From Antedon mediterranea (Eukaryota; Echinodermata; Crinoidea; Comatulida; Antedonidae), in assembly GCF_964355755.1 (NCBI RefSeq), contig NC_092680.1:8721001-8781000 (forward strand): DNA of 60,000 nt, read 5' to 3'. A model generated the notes under the pieces. It was not told the origin of the DNA. It worked only from the letters and a program-made list of their open reading frames with translations, and did not search any database. The position numbers and the translations under genes were made by a program. Every line of letters begins with the position of its first letter. Position 1 is the stretch's first letter. This document shows, piece after piece, positions 40,601-47,612 of the stretch.

Positions 40601-40784
40601 GGCTAAACCTACCACTTCCCATTCGGGCGGCCAGCTGTGGGTCTTTGTCATAATCATCGTCAAACTCGTTTACGGGGCTACGTATTGAGCCTGTACCAAA
40701 ACGAGAATTTCTCCCAGAACCTGAATAATCGGGACTAGGAGGCTTTGGAGTTTTCTTTCCTAATTTTCTAAATATCTTCGCCAT
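10629..40784 (-). CDS. SHB: SHB/SHD/SHE/SHF-family SH2 domain adaptor protein, complete, six coding exons
   Basis: Cytoplasmic adaptor that binds phosphotyrosine through a C-terminal SH2 domain and presents its own tyrosine motifs downstream of receptor kinases. In minus-strand order the exons are 40784-40452, 16784-16604, 16267-15713, 15556-15409, 12622-12503 and 10812-10629. Phases all match and give 506 residues; human SHB is 509. The start MAKIFRKLGKK resembles the conserved MAK start of the family. Tyrosine motifs are DDYSDP (Y119), CYSLP (Y135), and YSVPYEPY (Y158, Y162, Y165). YDEPWEW occurs twice, at 286-292 and 343-349. The SH2 domain begins WYHGKLSR at 407, has the phosphotyrosine-binding Arg in GSYLVRQS (R432), and ends with IKGAEHMMLLYSV. 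Basic and proline-rich spacers separate the motifs. The specific vertebrate paralogue cannot be chosen; an invertebrate pre-duplication form is likely. Confidence 0.95.
10813..15408 (-). other. Introns 4 and 5 of the SHB-like gene (around the SH2 exon 12503-12622)
   Basis: Two AT-rich introns flank the first SH2 exon. They contain short chance ORFs (for example at 11324-11674) without recognisable domains or codon structure. A repeat tail with an (ATT)n end lies near 15141-15212. Nothing else was identified. Confidence 0.6.
15141..15212 (+). repeat. 3' tail of a retroposon ending in (ATT)n
   Basis: GGCGCTATATAAG followed by a TTATTATTATT run at about 15190-15211 has the look of a SINE/LINE 3' end with an ATT-repeat tail. 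The body upstream is not clearly delimited. It lies in intron 4 of the SHB-like gene. Confidence 0.4.
17223..18144. mobile_element. 0.9-kb TIR element starting GGGCCTGTTTCTGCTGAGCAG
   Basis: The left end GGGCCTGTTTCTGCTG and the right end CAGCAGAAACAGACCC are inverted copies, with TAT on both outer sides as a possible 3-bp target duplication. The interior repeats the word CGATTATTT many times in both orientations and is more GC-rich and CpG-containing than its surroundings. No transposase is visible, so it is non-autonomous. The termini and 3-bp duplication are compatible with a PIF/Harbinger-type MITE; this class is inference. It lies in SHB intron 1. Confidence 0.7.
19380..19568 (+). mobile_element. 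Possible LINE 3' end with TTGAA-repeat tail
   Basis: The stretch ends with TAAATAAATGTTGAATTGAATTGAAT, i.e. an AATAAA-like word followed by repeated ATTGA pentamers. This style of tail is used by CR1/L2-type non-LTR elements. No ORF is preserved, so the call rests only on the tail. Confidence 0.35.
20719..20917. mobile_element. 199-bp MITE sharing termini with the 17223-18144 element
   Basis: The left end GGGCCTGTTTCTGCTGAACA and the right end GCTCAGCAGAAACAGGAAC form inverted repeats flanked by TA. The terminal core GCCTGTTTCTGCTGA is the same as in the larger element 2.6 kb away, but the interiors differ. Both were probably moved by the same transposase. Confidence 0.7.
21983..22702. mobile_element. 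0.72-kb TIR element with ends related to GGGCCTGTTCGTA
   Basis: The left terminus TAAGGTCGTGTTCGTACGG and the reverse complement of the right terminus (TTAGGGCCTGTTCGTAGGGG) match over about 36 bp with indels. The interior (about 22140-22500) is richer in GC than its surroundings. It includes an 83-codon ORF with no recognisable domain. Non-autonomous; superfamily uncertain. Confidence 0.6.
22703..27725. other. SHB intron 1, no gene identified
   Basis: About 5 kb of AT-rich intronic DNA. Short ORFs on both strands (for example around 23000-23200, 25530-25830 and 26010-26250) lack recognisable domains and convincing splice context. The 25640-25830 interval is open in more than one frame but has no clear acceptor/donor pair. 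I see no RNA gene or complete mobile element here. Confidence 0.5.
27726..27897. repeat. 172-bp near-perfect palindrome
   Basis: The sequence folds back on itself around position 27811. The inner arms (about 27760-27865) carry CCCCGAGGGAATGATATTA and its complement with few mismatches, and the outer arms continue with GTAATAT..ACAGATAT. There is essentially no loop. It could be a fold-back MITE or a long hairpin RNA. It lies in SHB intron 1. Confidence 0.8.
28331..28400 (+). repeat. tRNA-like head of a degenerate SINE
   Basis: CCGTGGCGCAGCGCATGAAGC resembles an RNA polymerase III A box, and GCGAGTTCAAAACCC about 40 bases later resembles a B box. Acceptor-stem pairing is not preserved, so this is not called as a functional tRNA. 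It stands just before the repeat-flanked element at 28512. Confidence 0.4.
28512..30086. mobile_element. 1.6-kb TIR element interrupted by another element
   Basis: The left end (from 28512) reads GAGGTTTCGCAACCTTACGA and the reverse complement of the right end reads GAGGTTTCGCAATCTTACGA. Similarity continues through AATACGATAACGAAAACGGA for about 55 bp in total. No transposase ORF is present. A different element (28834-29902) sits inside it. About 50-bp direct repeats flank it at 28447-28496 and 30089-30138. Confidence 0.75.
28834..29902. mobile_element. 1.07-kb nested TIR element with CAGTGGCGGATCTAG ends
   Basis: It starts CAGTGGCGGATCTAG at 28834 and ends CTAGATCCGCCACTG at 29902, exact inverted copies of at least 15 bp. 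GCTAG stands directly outside both ends, a possible 5-bp target duplication. CAGTGGCGGAT-type termini are common in hAT-like MITEs, but hAT elements normally duplicate 8 bp, so the class is uncertain. Internal ORFs (for example 29256-29645) show no transposase motif. It is nested in the 28512-30086 element, so it inserted later. Confidence 0.7.
31330..31520. mobile_element. Small pogo/Tigger-like MITE
   Basis: The right end finishes AGAGGTTCTACTGT next to TA. The left end is CTGTACAACCTCC, an inverted and mutated copy. The interior has repeated GGGGACA/TGTCCC words. The ACAGTAGAACCTC-type terminus is typical of Tc1/mariner-pogo relatives. Fragments of the same kind occur near 10905-11035, 14205, 32205 and 50318. 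Confidence 0.5.
32865..33334 (+). pseudogene. 5'-truncated LINE: C-terminal end of reverse transcriptase ORF plus 3' tail
   Basis: Translation gives RLTRYRSFYRSVIES, then VWFGSATENEKRDLNRIVK, FSDRLLKKAVAIKDDQFHP and MFQLMRSGR. After one in-frame TGA it continues FRSIKANKARFTNSFF. This is the characteristic C-terminal tail of non-LTR elements of the CR1/Rex/Jockey group. The ORF ends near 33187 and is followed by a short 3' UTR ending with three ACTTG pentamers, the usual tail style of these elements. The nonsense codon and missing 5' part make it dead. It lies in SHB intron 1 on the strand opposite to the gene. Confidence 0.7.
35940..36258 (+). pseudogene. 5'-truncated LINE tail with frameshift
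   Basis: One frame reads KFKSSRLNIRRDTFARSYS and the next reads PGVILLWNALPTDVVSCATV then NLFKAKLNVAW. Together these are the R..F..R....WN.LP..VV......FK..L pattern that ends CR1/L2/Jockey-type ORF2 proteins, split by a frameshift near 36045. The stop near 36195 is followed by a short 3' UTR ending in AACAAGTAAACAAGTAAAC. It is a second, distinct LINE family remnant in SHB intron 1. Confidence 0.65.
37004..37637. mobile_element. 0.63-kb TIR element with TTAA ends (piggyBac-like MITE candidate)
   Basis: The left end is TTAAAGACCCCTTCCCTGC. The reverse complement of the right end is TTAAAGCCCCCTTTCCTAC, an inverted match of about 19 bp with changes. TTAA at both borders would fit a piggyBac-type target site. 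The interior carries a cluster of AGGCCTAG words and no transposase. Confidence 0.5.
38805..39307. mobile_element. 0.5-kb pogo-like MITE with TA target duplication
   Basis: The left end is CAGTACAACCTTCGTTTTACG and the reverse complement of the right end is CAGTAGAACCTCCATTTTACG. TA stands on both sides (38803-38804 and 39308-39309). The interior contains several TTTTACGTAC words. The termini fit Tc1/mariner-pogo elements; no transposase is present. Confidence 0.7.
39565..40314. mobile_element. 0.75-kb element with about 85-bp terminal inverted repeats near SHB exon 1
   Basis: The left arm starts ACGCCGTGGTTAGGATTCCG and continues through CGGAACTCAACTGCCC and TTGCGCATGCCC. The right arm (to 40314) is its inverted copy with few changes over about 85 bp. 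Both borders lie in AATAATA microsatellite sequence, so the target duplication cannot be resolved. The element ends about 140 bp from the end of SHB coding exon 1. No transposase is visible. Confidence 0.75.
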
Positions 40785-41457
40785 ATTGGCGGAAGTAGAA
40801 ATATCCTAAATTATAAGTCGTATTTTGATCGTCTTCGTCTTCAGTCTTCTTCTTCGGATCGCATGCTCCTCACACTCACGATTTTTGGGATGTGTTCGTT
40901 TTCTTTTTTTTCTGTTTTTAGTAAAGGTGGCGCTGTTCAACATTTTGTTTAGATTAATATTTTTCAAGTGATAATTTACGAAATAACACTGAACTGACAT
41001 GACTTTTACGTGAATACAGTTCGAATATCTCCAATTTTATAAACCAAACAAGTGACATGATGAAACATGCGGTTTCCTAACAAAACATACAGATGTACGT
41101 CGTGTGTACAGGTAAATAATTGATATAAATAAATACGTCATTAAAGTGATTATGAGTCATTCTTGTTTCGGTTGTTGACACCAATCTATAAATTGAATTA
41201 AATACTTACCGATGCATTCACACTAGCCTAATTGGCCTAGGCCTTGCCTACTATTATAGTGTACTACTACTACTAGGCCTAAGCCTAACTTGCTAGGGGA
41301 TCCTAGCTAGTAGTAGTAGGTAAGGTAGGACGGATGCCCGGTAGGACTAGGCCTATTAGGCCTAGCTAGCCTCTATTCTAGTCTAGCCCTTATTTCCATT
41401 TTAGTAAGCCTTATTAGGTAGGATCACACAGTGCATTTCGGCCGCCGGTTATGGAAC
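40785..41457. promoter_or_regulatory. Divergent upstream region of the SHB-like gene and TMEM186
   Basis: This stretch separates the SHB start codon (minus strand) from the retrotransposon and, beyond it, TMEM186 (plus strand). The SHB start context is GCCAATATGGCG, close to the TISU/YY1 element. A donor-like CAG|GTAAAT at 41113/41114 could end a 5' non-coding exon of TMEM186. Dense AGGCCTAG words occupy about 41225-41400. No TATA box stands out. Confidence 0.4.
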
Positions 41458-41772
41458 TGTAGTATCGACCCCAGGGGGTGGGCAATAAATGAATGGCCTG
41501 AACCTACCAACCGTCTGCGGGCGCCTGGATCCAGTACAAGTGACGTAGACGTCTGGGCGCCGACATGCGCCAACGGTTGGGGAAGACCAGAAATCGGGGC
41601 AGTTAGCCACGGGGTTTGCCGTGGTTAAGGAGAATACGGCTATTGGCAGTAATGTATTATATTGAGTATATATATTGGATTACTATATCACATTGGATTT
41701 TCCCCAAGCGGGAAGAAGTTCCCAGATAGGTAAGTCGATCTGGTCACTTTCATAAACGGGGTGAATACAATA
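41458..41772 (+). repeat. 5' LTR
   Basis: 315 bp starting TGTAGTATCGACC and ending GAATACAATA. The boundary is fixed by loss of identity with the 3' copy on both sides. The terminus lacks the usual CA unless the last ACA is taken as the end. TTGGCGCTGCGAGC directly after it is the candidate primer binding site; the matching tRNA was not assigned. Confidence 0.92.
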
Positions 41773-42111
41773 TTGGCGCTGCGAGCAAAAAGGTTAATTA
41801 TTCCTGTATTTTTGCTTGTTTTTCTGAGGAATTTGTGTGTGCGATAGAAGACACACTTGTTCCGCATATTATGCAAATTAGTTTCCAAGGTTGGTAGGAA
41901 AAGCATTTGCCGCGTTATTACGGTACGGTGTGTTGCTGTTGGTATTAATTAATTGGATACAGACATTGGTGTGTCCATTAGGATTTTTTATTAATTAATT
42001 GATTGTTAATTAATATTTATTCCGCTTTTGGAAATCACGAATCGATCTCCAGCGGCGGGTTTCAAACCTTCCAGTTTAGGTATTACAGTTAATAGTAGCG
42101 TCTGGATTACC

Positions 42112-42468
42112 ATGCCTATAGACGGTAATCGCATTTGGGTGAATTTTTGTACACTCGAAGAATTATGCGATATTCCGGGGATAGGAGTGGTTCGGGCGGA
42201 CGAGATTTTGTCCCTTAGGACCAGATTGGGTAATATTTCGTCTGTAATAGATTTAAGTTCTATTAAGGGTCTGAGTAAGAAGCCAGAATTCTTGAACAGA
42301 TTTGATTTTGCACCTAACCCTAGGTTGTCACCCGAGGACTTTAGTCGAATGTTGGGTTCTGTGTCTTCATTGGTAGATGATCAGAATGATTTTAGTGTTC
42401 ATTCCGCAGCCCAGCATTTAGGATCTGAGGTGGGGCTGATAGGGGAGGCTCTGGGGAAAAGGGAGTAG
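42112..42468 (+). CDS. Retrotransposon leader ORF with ComEA-like helix-hairpin-helix motif
   Basis: The first ATG at 42112 opens a 118-codon ORF ending TAG at 42466-42468. It begins MPIDGNRIWVNFCTLEELCD and runs into IPGIGVVRADEILSLRTR, then SVIDLSSIKGLSKK. The spacing N..T..EL..IPGIG..RA..I...R is the standard helix-hairpin-helix pattern of ComEA/GspK-type DNA-binding domains. The rest is hydrophilic. It sits where the N-terminal part of Gag would begin, one frame away from the next Gag block. Whether it was once fused to Gag is unknown. HhH domains bind DNA without sequence preference in other proteins; a role here is inference. Confidence 0.6.
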   Translation: MPIDGNRIWVNFCTLEELCDIPGIGVVRADEILSLRTRLGNISSVIDLSSIKGLSKKPEFLNRFDFAPNPRLSPEDFSRMLGSVSSLVDDQNDFSVHSAAQHLGSEVGLIGEALGKRE

Positions 42469-42509
42469 TTTTTGATAGGGCTCACCATGGATTAGGTGAT
42501 ATATCTTCG

Positions 42510-44020
42510 ATGGTCCGGCGGCAGGGGTCGGCATCGTCTGGGTCTGCTGGGGTTAGTAAGGGCGCCAATACAATTAAAAGTGCTCTAAAGCAGGAGGTGG
42601 GTCCCGGGAATGACGAGACTCGTTCCCGGAAAACTGAGCAAAAGCTTAAGTTTATGTCCTTCAGGGAATTCTCTCTTTCTCCAGAGAACCAGGAAGGGGG
42701 TTACTCTAGTGGGGAGGAGGCTCACGTGGGTTCCGCAGAAGAGTACGCAGCGACTCTTCAGTACAAGGCTGGGGAGTTATCCGCATGTAGAGGGGGGAAA
42801 GAGTTTAGCGGGAATAAAGGATATGGGGACTCCGGTGTCGAAAGGGGGATATCCGGCTCCACGGAGGGATTCTCAAAGGGACGAAGTTGATACAGGCCGA
42901 CAATGGGCAAATATGAGAGAGGGTAACTCATGGGGTGGAGATAGATCAGGGAACGGGTTCTCTGGGGATGGTACTTGGGACCGTCCTGAATATCGTCCAC
43001 GGGATGAAAGACCAGGACCCTCGCATATGCCTACTCGCCAGGAAGCGGATTGGACTTCGGACCGATTCGGGAGGTGGGATGGATACCAGGGGTCCGAGTC
43101 TCCGTATGGATGGCCATCTGGTCGTCAACGGGAGGGGCCAGGTCGTCAGGACTGGGACTATTCATGGGTCGTTCCACAACCCTGGGGTAGATACGAAGAG
43201 GGGCCAGTATTATACCAGGACCGAAGGGATAGAGGTCCAAGGGCTGGAACTAGGGGTAGTAGGTCGGGCGGTAGGCCAAGACGGGAACCTTTCCGTTCTA
43301 AGGACGTCCCGAGAAGCCTGGTATATAGAGGGAAGGATAACTGGGCTTTCTTTAAACGTAGATTTAGGGCTTTTTCGGAAGAGCATCATCTTTCGCCCTG
43401 GGAGATGAAGGAGGCTTTGTGTTGGTGCGTGGAGGGGGCTGCGGCGGACCTCTACACCAATTTAGTAACAATGGATGGGGACATTTCCTTTTGGGATATA
43501 ATTCATGCCTTTGACCCAACGGTTTACGGAGGATGAACTTCCCGAGGTCCTCCAGGCCAAACTAGAGACCGCATCCCAACAGGGAACAGAGTCAGTAGGG
43601 GAATGGGCCGATCGGGTATTAACCCTAACTAGGAAAGCATTCAAGCCGCTTTCCAATGAATGGATACAGAGACATTCAGCTATGAAGTTCTGTATCGGGT
43701 GCCGTAACACGGGGGTGGGAAAATTGGTACTTTTTGAAAATTGCGCGACTATGTCCGAGGCGCTTAGAAAGTATGATAAATTTAACAGCCTCCAATCTCT
43801 TTATGAAACTAAGTGGGGAAAAGAAATGACGTCACTACCACCCCAGGCAAGGTCTCCATCGGTCTCGACTAGGCCGACAACACAATCACGTCCGCTTTCC
43901 TCCATGCCCGTCCAACTGGAGGGGGATCCCGTAGTGCGGTTAGTTGAGCGTAGGCCAGGGGTGGAAAATAGGGGATTTTACAGACTAGAGGTGGGGCCGA
44001 GGCCCAGCCGGGTGGGTTAG
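42510..44020 (+). pseudogene. Gag region of the LTR retrotransposon, frameshifted
   Basis: Three frames are needed to read this region. The first block (42510 to about 42870) is acidic and Ser/Gly-rich. The second (about 42840-43536) is Gly/Arg/Pro-rich, then enters a capsid-like segment with LVYRGKDNWAFFKRRFRAF and WEMKEALCWCVEGAAADLY. The third (about 43510-44020) continues it with FTEDELPEVLQAKLE and SVGEWADRVLTLTRKAF, typical of Gypsy Gag capsid domains. The breaks near 42870 and 43530 are frameshifts. The protein would form the particle and package element RNA. Confidence 0.75.
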
Positions 44021-44033
44021 GTAAAAGGGTTAT

Positions 44034-44270
44034 ATGGCGATAGAGGCAGATTTGGCCCAGGTTAAAGGGTTGTTAAAAAGGGTCTTGGAAATAGTAGAGG
44101 GTGGGGATCGTTTGGGTGGGGGCTCGGGGCCGTCACCTCCTCCCCAATCCACTAATAACTGGGACCGCTGTTTTGAATGTAATGAGGTGGGTCATTTCAA
44201 AAGGGAATGCCCGAAATTAGCGCGTCAAGCCAGGCAGGTAGGGGAACAAGAAGATCCTTTAAACGAATAG
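44034..44270 (+). pseudogene. Gag nucleocapsid segment with CCHC zinc knuckle
   Basis: Contains a coiled N-terminal stretch and then CFECNEVGHFKREC, a perfect C-x2-C-x4-H-x4-C zinc knuckle at about 44172-44213. This is the RNA-binding nucleocapsid end of Gag. It is in a different frame from the preceding Gag block and from the protease that follows; the latter change could be a natural Gag-Pol frameshift. Confidence 0.8.
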
Positions 44271-44815
44271 GGGTCGGGGGTCGGGGCCTGACCACCGACT
44301 GCCAGCGTTTTGAAGGCTCGTGCGTTAAGCGGGAAGAGGTACAGGGGTACCCGGGTGGGGATCCTCTGGAGGTGTCCGTGGACATGGTTAGTCTAAAGGA
44401 AAGGGGACCATGCATAGTGGTAAATAGGGTAGAGTCGGCGAAGGCATTGCATGCCACAGTGTTTGTAAATGGGGTTCACACGGTAGCTGTAGTAGATACC
44501 GCTGCTGATTACACAATTCTCTCAGACCGGGTATTTGCCAAGCTGGATCCCGCCCCACCAATAATTGCAGAACTTTCCTTTAAATTAGCAGGGAGGGGGA
44601 CTTCTATGCCGGGGTACCAGGTAGGCCCAGTCACTTTCGCATTAGGTTCCGAAGAGTACACTGAATATATGTACGTGGCGCCTATAAATGACGATATGTT
44701 GCTGGGAGGGGATTTTTTGATACCCAATCAAGCTCTTATCGATTGTGGGAAATTATTACTGAGTGTCTGTGGGAACAAGTACACTTTCGCTTCACAAAGA
44801 GGCGGGGGAGGTTAG
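44207..44815 (+). pseudogene. Retrotransposon aspartic protease region
   Basis: The active-site segment is VAVVDTAADYTILSD (near 44480-44524), with Ala in place of the Gly of the common DTGA/DSGA. A flap-like region and DDMLLGGDFLI follow, matching the C-terminal ILG-D-FL block of retropepsins. It leaves frame in a G-run near 44805, after which the reverse transcriptase frame takes over. Confidence 0.8.
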
Positions 44816-46328
44816 CCCTAGGGTTGCTCGGGTGACGGTCGGCAAGCGCAGGGTGCTTCCTCCGTTTTCGGCGGGATATATACTGTGCCGGTTGGACGTA
44901 ACAGGGGAGCATCTCTCAGATTACTTCATTGAACCCGATAATCAGGGGAAAGTTCTAATTCCATCTACCATTCATCGGGGTGGGACTGTTCCCAAAGTTT
45001 GCGTGGCGAATCTTACGGACAGATATATAACACTGAAACAGGGAGAGGTTGTGGGGAATGCCACTGAGTGGGAGGGTAATCATGCGCCTTCTCAAGGGGG
45101 ATCGGTGTCCACCGTAGGGGTTGACAGTGCAGAGAAATCCTCCACGGAACAGGGTGGGGTACCACAACACCTGGAAGGGATGTTAGCGGATGTAAGGAAA
45201 ACCTTGTCCGGTTCCGAGTTCGATAGGGCGAAACAACTGCTCATTGAGTTCCAAGATGTCTTTGCGGCTCATCAATTTGATATAGGGACCCTGAAGGGTA
45301 TTGAGCATACTATCGATACGGGGGATGCGCCGCCAATCCGACAACGACTCCGACCAACTCCCATGCACTTCGCCGGGGAGGAGGAAAAGGAGATCAATAA
45401 AATGTTACAAGCAGGGGTGGTTCAGCCTTCAGTGTCCGAGTGGGCCTCTCCACCAGTGTTGGTATGCAAACGGGACGGCTCCGTGCGGTTCTGTATCGAC
45501 TACCGGGCTCTAAATAATGTTACAATTAAGGACGCCTATCCTCTACCCTTGGTACGGGATTGTCTCGATGCTTTGTCGGGCAACACATGGTTTACCAAAT
45601 TGGATGCCATATGGGGGTACTGGCAAATTAATATGGGGGAAACGGATAGGAGAAAAACGGCATTCATTACCAAGTACGGGCTATTTGAATTTGTTAAAAT
45701 GCCGTTCGGGCTATCAAATTGCCCAGCCACGTTTTCACAGGCTATGGGTTTAGTATTGAGGGGGCTAGCTTGGGACACCGTTCTTGCCTTTCTGGACGGC
45801 ATTGTAGTCATGGGACGGAATTTTGATGACCATTTGGGCAATGTCCGACATGTTTTAGAACGTTTCCGTGCAAGCAGCCTTAAGCTCAAGCCGAAAAAAT
45901 GTATCTTTTTCCAACGGGAGGTGGAATTCCTAGGCCGGGTGGTTGGTGGGGATGCCTTATCGATTTCGGCTACAGATGTTACTGTAGTCCAGGATTGGCC
46001 CGTACCTACCTCGGTAAAGGAGTTGCAACAGTTCCTGGGACTGGCTAATTACCACCGGGAATTCATTGACCATTTCGCCGATAAAGCTGGCCCGTTGTAC
46101 AAATTACTGGGTAAAGGGGTGCCATTTGCATGGGGGCCCGAACAGCAAGCTGCTTTTGCTGGTTTAAAGTTGGCTCTCATTACACCCCCCCCCCCTGTTC
46201 TCACTCTTCCTAATACCAGGGACGAATTCATTTTAGATGTGGATGCGTCAGACTTGGCGTTGGGGGGAGAACTACTACAAGTACAAGGGGAGAACTACTA
46301 CAAGTACAAGGGGAATGGGAGAAGGTAA
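44763..46328 (+). pseudogene. Retrotransposon reverse transcriptase, catalytic site altered
   Basis: From about 45330 the frame reads a full Ty3/Gypsy reverse transcriptase: WASPPVLVCKRDGSVRFCID, FTKLDAIWGYWQINM (first catalytic Asp kept), FEFVKMPFGLSNCPATFSQA, then FLDGIVV at 45789-45809. Here the second Asp of the usual Y/F-x-D-D is Gly (GAC GGC). The thumb follows with LKPKKC and FLGRVV, then the connection and the start of RNase H (DVDASD). A 23-bp tandem duplication at 46268-46313 shifts the frame and ends the ORF at 46328. With Gly at this position catalysis should be lost. Confidence 0.92.
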
Positions 46329-46915
46329 TTGCGTATGCTAGCACCCGTCTTACGGCGGAGCAGCGCAATTACTGTACGACCCGCAAAGAATTATTGGCGG
46401 TGGTGTATTTGACGCGTCATTTTCGCCACTATCTCTTGGGTAGACCTTTCCGGGTTAGAACAGACCATAGCAGCCTGGTCTGGTTACTGTCGTTTAAAAA
46501 CCCCCAAGGGCAATTAGCTAGGTGGATAGAGGAACTCAGCCTCTATAATCTTGTCCTGGAACTCAGCCTCTATAATCTTGTCCTGGAACATCGTAAGGGG
46601 GTACTACATGGGAATGCAGATGCGTTATCCCGTCAGGCCAGACCGGTTGACCACTTTGAGCAGGGGGTTGATCCCGGGGATTTGCCTTGCGGGAGATGCT
46701 CTTATTGCGTCAGGGCACATAGCCGGTGGGTCCGTTTCCGGGAGGACATGGATGACGTAGTTCCGATTTCACAAATCCGGCAAATAGGACCGGACCCTAA
46801 TGAGGAGGGGTTGGTGGACCCAGGTGGGACTACGATCGAGGTCGTACGGGGGTCTTCGTTCTGTGTCAGCAATTTGGCTCAGAACGGTGTGGTTGGGGAT
46901 ACTCCCGTGGCTTGA
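46329..46915 (+). pseudogene. Retrotransposon RNase H and start of integrase linker
   Basis: Continues the polyprotein after the frameshift: YCTTRKELLAVVYLTRHFRH, GRPFRVRTDHSSLVWLL and HGNADALSRQ are standard Gypsy RNase H blocks. A 27-bp in-frame tandem duplication (46532-46558 and 46559-46585) repeats ELSLYNLVL. The segment then carries a Cys-containing CGRCSYCVRAH stretch and ends at TGA 46913-46915. Confidence 0.85.
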
Positions 46916-47302
46916 GCAATTTCAAGCTAAGATCCCGATTTAGTGGCTATCAGGGGATGGCTGGAACCGGGGAAACCGCCAGACGGGGAATTATTTAACT
47001 CCAGTCCGGCGACAAACACCTGTGGCTGAATCGGGATTGGTTATGTATCGGGGAGAACGGGTTCCGTTACATAGGGAGGGTATGTGTCAATATTTCGCAG
47101 CTCGTGCGCTCAATATTGACCGATACAACTTAACAAGTGCACCGATTGTTTTTAGTTATACTTGCACCAGGCGCACGGCCGGGTGCCCTGTTTATTATGT
47201 CACAAGGAGCTAGCGAATCCTGTGAACCCAGTCTCATGGGCCAGGTAGCAACGCTAGCCGGGTTACCCCCGGTCGACTACCTCCTTTTCAAATCCGGGGG
47301 AG
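46916..47302 (+). pseudogene. Linker relic, integrase deleted, polypurine tract
   Basis: In another frame the DNA reads DLVAIRGWLEPGKPPDGELF and ENGFRYIGRV, the linker that normally precedes the H2C2 zinc-binding domain of Gypsy integrase. The zinc-binding domain, the DDE core and the C-terminal domain are all missing, so a deletion of 1 kb or more is inferred. The last bases before the 3' LTR (47296-47302, GGGGGAG) are the candidate polypurine tract. Confidence 0.75.
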
Positions 47303-47612
47303 TGTAGTATCGACCCCAGGGGGTGGGCAATAAATGAATGGCCTGAACCTACCAACCGTCTGCGGGCGCCTGGATCCAGTACAAGTGACGTAGACGTCTG
47401 GGCGCCGACATGCGCCAACGGTTGGGGCAGACCAGAAATCGGGGCAGTTAGCCACGGGGTTTGCCGTGGTTAAGGAGAATACGGCTATTGGCAGTATTAT
47501 ATTGAGTATATATATTGGATTACTATATCACATTGGATTTGCCCCAAGCGGGAAGAAGTTCCCAGATAGGTAAGTCGATTTAGTCACTTTCATAAACGGG
47601 GTGAATACAATA
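47303..47612 (+). repeat. 3' LTR
   Basis: 310 bp, nearly identical to the 5' LTR. It lacks a 5-base stretch near the GGCAGTA junction and differs at about four to five single positions. GAAC follows directly (47613-47616), matching GAAC at 41454-41457. Confidence 0.92.

Larger units (their letters stand above)
41458..47612 (+). mobile_element. Ty3/Gypsy-type LTR retrotransposon, defective, integrase deleted
   Basis: A 6155-bp element bounded by LTRs of 315 and 310 bp, with GAAC on both outer sides as a 4-bp target duplication. Order: LTR, a ComEA-like HhH ORF, Gag with CCHC zinc knuckle, aspartic protease, reverse transcriptase, RNase H, a linker relic, LTR. The PR-RT-RNase H order and the LDG/WGYWQI and MPFGLSNCPATF motifs place it in Ty3/Gypsy. 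The integrase zinc-binding and catalytic domains are absent, and the reading frame is broken at about six places. The GC content is well above the host DNA around it. The LTRs differ at only about four to five bases plus one 5-base indel, so insertion was recent relative to the decay of the coding region. Confidence 0.93.

Noticed and set aside
42028-42111. Upstream extension of the HhH ORF
   Set aside because: The extension has no ATG; the first usable eukaryotic start is 42112, just before the domain.
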